From Candidatus Epulonipiscium viviparus (GTDB taxonomy: Bacteria; Bacillota; Clostridia; Lachnospirales; Cellulosilyticaceae), in the NCBI RefSeq assembly GCF_030708075.1, contig NZ_CP117982.1, positions 1,825,513 to 1,889,512 of the forward strand: a stretch of 64,000 nucleotides of DNA, given 5' to 3'. The position numbers and the translations under genes were made by a program. Numbering within the stretch: position 1 is the first letter of the stretch; every line of letters begins with the position of its first letter. The notes beneath the pieces were generated by a model. The model was not told the origin of the DNA, did no database searches, and saw nothing but the letters and a program-made list of their open reading frames with translations. This document shows, piece by piece, positions 62,724-64,000 of the stretch.

Positions 62724-63153
62724 GATTTTAAATCTTATTAATGAATATAACATTCAAACACAAGAAGAATTAGTAGAAAACCTTGAAAAAGCAGGATTAA
62801 GAGTGACACAAGCTACGATTTCTAGAGATATTAGAGAATTGAAGTTGACAAAAATTGCAATGAGTATAGATAAACAAAAATATATTGCATTAAACAATGC
62901 AGAAATTAATATATCGGCAAAAGTGGTGCGAGTGTTTAAGGCAGGTTTTTTGACTATAGATATAGCACAAAATATTTTAGTTATAAAAACGCTTCCAGGA
63001 ATGAGTCAAGCAGTGGCATCGGCTATAGATACATTTAATTACAAAGATATAGTTGGTACTATTGCAGGAGATGATACAATTTTTTGTGCTATAAAAGATA
63101 TTGATAGAGCATCTTATATAATAAAAGAGTTTAATAAAATTTTAAATACTTAA
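62695..63153 (+). CDS. argR: Arginine repressor
   Basis: A 152-residue regulator. The N-terminal winged helix (ILNLINEYNIQTQEELVENL; ATISRDIRELKLTKI) binds ARG boxes. The C-terminal domain with PGMSQAVASAID and GTIAGDDTIF binds arginine and forms hexamers. It starts inside nadK. It could link arginine level to the arginine-based spermidine route here, but no ARG box was recognised in front of speD. Confidence 0.95.
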   Translation: MGKKEERQSKILNLINEYNIQTQEELVENLEKAGLRVTQATISRDIRELKLTKIAMSIDKQKYIALNNAEINISAKVVRVFKAGFLTIDIAQNILVIKTLPGMSQAVASAIDTFNYKDIVGTIAGDDTIFCAIKDIDRASYIIKEFNKILNT

Positions 63154-63162
63154 AAATGATGT

Positions 63163-63182
63163 AAAAACAATGTAATGTTTTT
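63163..63182 (+). terminator. Weak AT-only hairpin after argR
   Basis: AAAAACA (63163-63169), loop ATGTAA, TGTTTTT (63176-63182). Short and AT-only, so termination would be partial at best. Confidence 0.3.
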
Positions 63183-63243
63183 GATTTATTGATAAAAAAT
63201 TCAATAATTCCTTGTATTTCTTTTTTATGAAAATAATACCTTA

Positions 63244-63273
63244 TGAATAATCTGTAAAACTGTATAAATGTTA
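63244..63273 (+). promoter_or_regulatory. Forespore-type (SigF/SigG) promoter of spoIVB
   Basis: TGAATA (63244-63249), 17 bases, AATGTTA (63267-63273). The -35 is a perfect match and the -10 differs from CATnnTA only at its first base. It lies 54 bases before the start codon. Confidence 0.5.
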
Positions 63274-63327
63274 CCTAAATAGGCAATTTTATAAGTATTA
63301 GTATATTACAGAATAGGATGTGTAAAC

Positions 63328-64000
63328 TTGTATGAGGATAAACATAAAAAAATATTATTGATTTTTTTATCACTTATAAGTATTATGATATTAATAAGCC
63401 CAGCGGTAATTGCAAAATATTATTTACCAGATGAAATAAATATGGTTGTAGGTCAGGAATATAGTATAGATTTTAATATTCCAGTCAAAGCTACTATAAA
63501 AGCTCAAGATGAAAATTTAATTTTAGATGATAATATAAATAATGTATTAGAGGGGATAAAAAACATAAATTTGAATGATCCTTTAGTAGTAAAAGCTGCA
63601 GATGAAGGAAGCGCAAAACTGAAAATAAATTTGTTAGGATCTATTCCAATCAAAACAGTTATCGTTTCGGTTCGTCCTCATATGGAAGTGATTCCGGGTG
63701 GAGATGTAATAGGAATAGAAATACATTCTGTGGGAGTTTGTGTTGTTGGAACTGGTGAATTTGAATCTGATGGGAATCAAGTACATCCTTGTAAAGGAAA
63801 GATTAAAAAAGGTGATCGAATTCTTTCAATTAATAATAATCCAGTAAATACTAAAGAAGATTTTAAAAAATATATAGAAACCAATTCTAATACTCCTGTA
63901 ATTTTGGATATCATGCGTGAAGATAAATATATTCAAACAGAAGTGGTACCTGAATATTCAAATGCAGAAGATAGTTATAAATTAGGAATATGGATAAAAG
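63328..64000 (+). CDS. spoIVB: SpoIVB peptidase, N-terminal part (cut by window end)
   Basis: Serine peptidase of the forespore that signals across to activate sigma-K in the mother cell. 224 codons are visible: a membrane helix (ILLIFLSLISIMILISPAV), then YYLPDEINMVVGQEYSIDF, RPHMEVIPGGDVIGIEIHS and a PDZ domain (KGKIKKGDRILSINNNPV). The catalytic domain lies past the window. The TTG start at 63328 follows AGGATG; no better start gives the signal helix. In many Clostridia recN stands between argR and spoIVB; it is absent here. Confidence 0.88.
   Translation, partial: MYEDKHKKILLIFLSLISIMILISPAVIAKYYLPDEINMVVGQEYSIDFNIPVKATIKAQDENLILDDNINNVLEGIKNINLNDPLVVKAADEGSAKLKINLLGSIPIKTVIVSVRPHMEVIPGGDVIGIEIHSVGVCVVGTGEFESDGNQVHPCKGKIKKGDRILSINNNPVNTKEDFKKYIETNSNTPVILDIMREDKYIQTEVVPEYSNAEDSYKLGIWIK

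Overview
The window looks like a chromosomal segment of a low-GC, endospore-forming member of the Bacillota (Clostridia). The support is AT-rich codon use, strong GGAGG-type ribosome binding sites, GUG and UUG starts, and the sporulation genes gerW (ytfJ) and spoIVB. A dnaX-ybaB-recR-dxs-tlyA-nadK-argR-spoIVB run is also typical of the group. Secreted and cytosolic enzymes for sulfated or algal-type polysaccharides (sulfatase, GH-A-type hydrolase, beta-helix protein, lipid-anchored sugar-binding proteins) suggest a gut or marine niche. A relative of the Cellulosilyticum/Epulopiscium group would fit, but that placement is inference.

Layout. 1-3.6 kb: hisS (partial), a BaiN-like flavoprotein and a tandem pair of CPBP membrane proteases. 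3.7-7.9 kb: a sulfatase and a tandem pair of degenerate HD-GYP proteins. 7.9-12.6 kb: a secreted, leucine-rich-repeat protein with a long Asp/Ser/Ala repeat, broken by indels inside the repeat. 12.8-25.5 kb: carbohydrate and accessory metabolism (hydrolase, beta-helix protein, FAD oxidoreductase, sugar-binding lipoprotein, secreted GH-A enzyme), then trmL, an NlpC/P60 hydrolase and an alcohol dehydrogenase. 26.2-31.2 kb: the potABCD polyamine transporter with a 42-residue mini-PotC inserted between potB and potC, then a DUF4190 protein and a PuuD-like amidotransferase. 31.2-37 kb: a PfkB sugar kinase, an LplABC-type oligosaccharide importer and a UroD/MtaA-like protein carrying a C16 homopolymer. 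37.1-45.9 kb: one giant gene encoding a RelE/ParE-like domain, an SF1-helicase-like core, about 6.4 kb of 54-bp repeats and a C-terminal membrane segment. 46.1-49.6 kb: pheS-pheT. 49.9-53.9 kb: a spermidine operon, speD, a decarboxylase-SpeE fusion, and speB. 53.9-55.9 kb: a ytfI/ytfJ-like sporulation pair. 55.9-64 kb: rubrerythrin, then the dnaX-to-spoIVB block, cut by the window end.

How the genes fit together. Arginine can go to agmatine (decarboxylase half of the fusion), then putrescine (SpeB), then spermidine (SpeE half, with SpeD supplying decarboxylated AdoMet), while PotABCD imports polyamines. The sulfatase, GH-A enzyme, beta-helix protein and two sugar-binding systems form a loose polysaccharide-use region.

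Three themes recur: tandem gene duplication (CPBP pair, HD-GYP pair, mini-PotC), in-frame minisatellite expansion inside genes (three loci), and homopolymer slippage sites (pheS A7, dnaX A9, C16). No tRNA, rRNA, CRISPR array, insertion sequence or phage gene was recognised. All family assignments are from reading the translated sequence; no database search was run.
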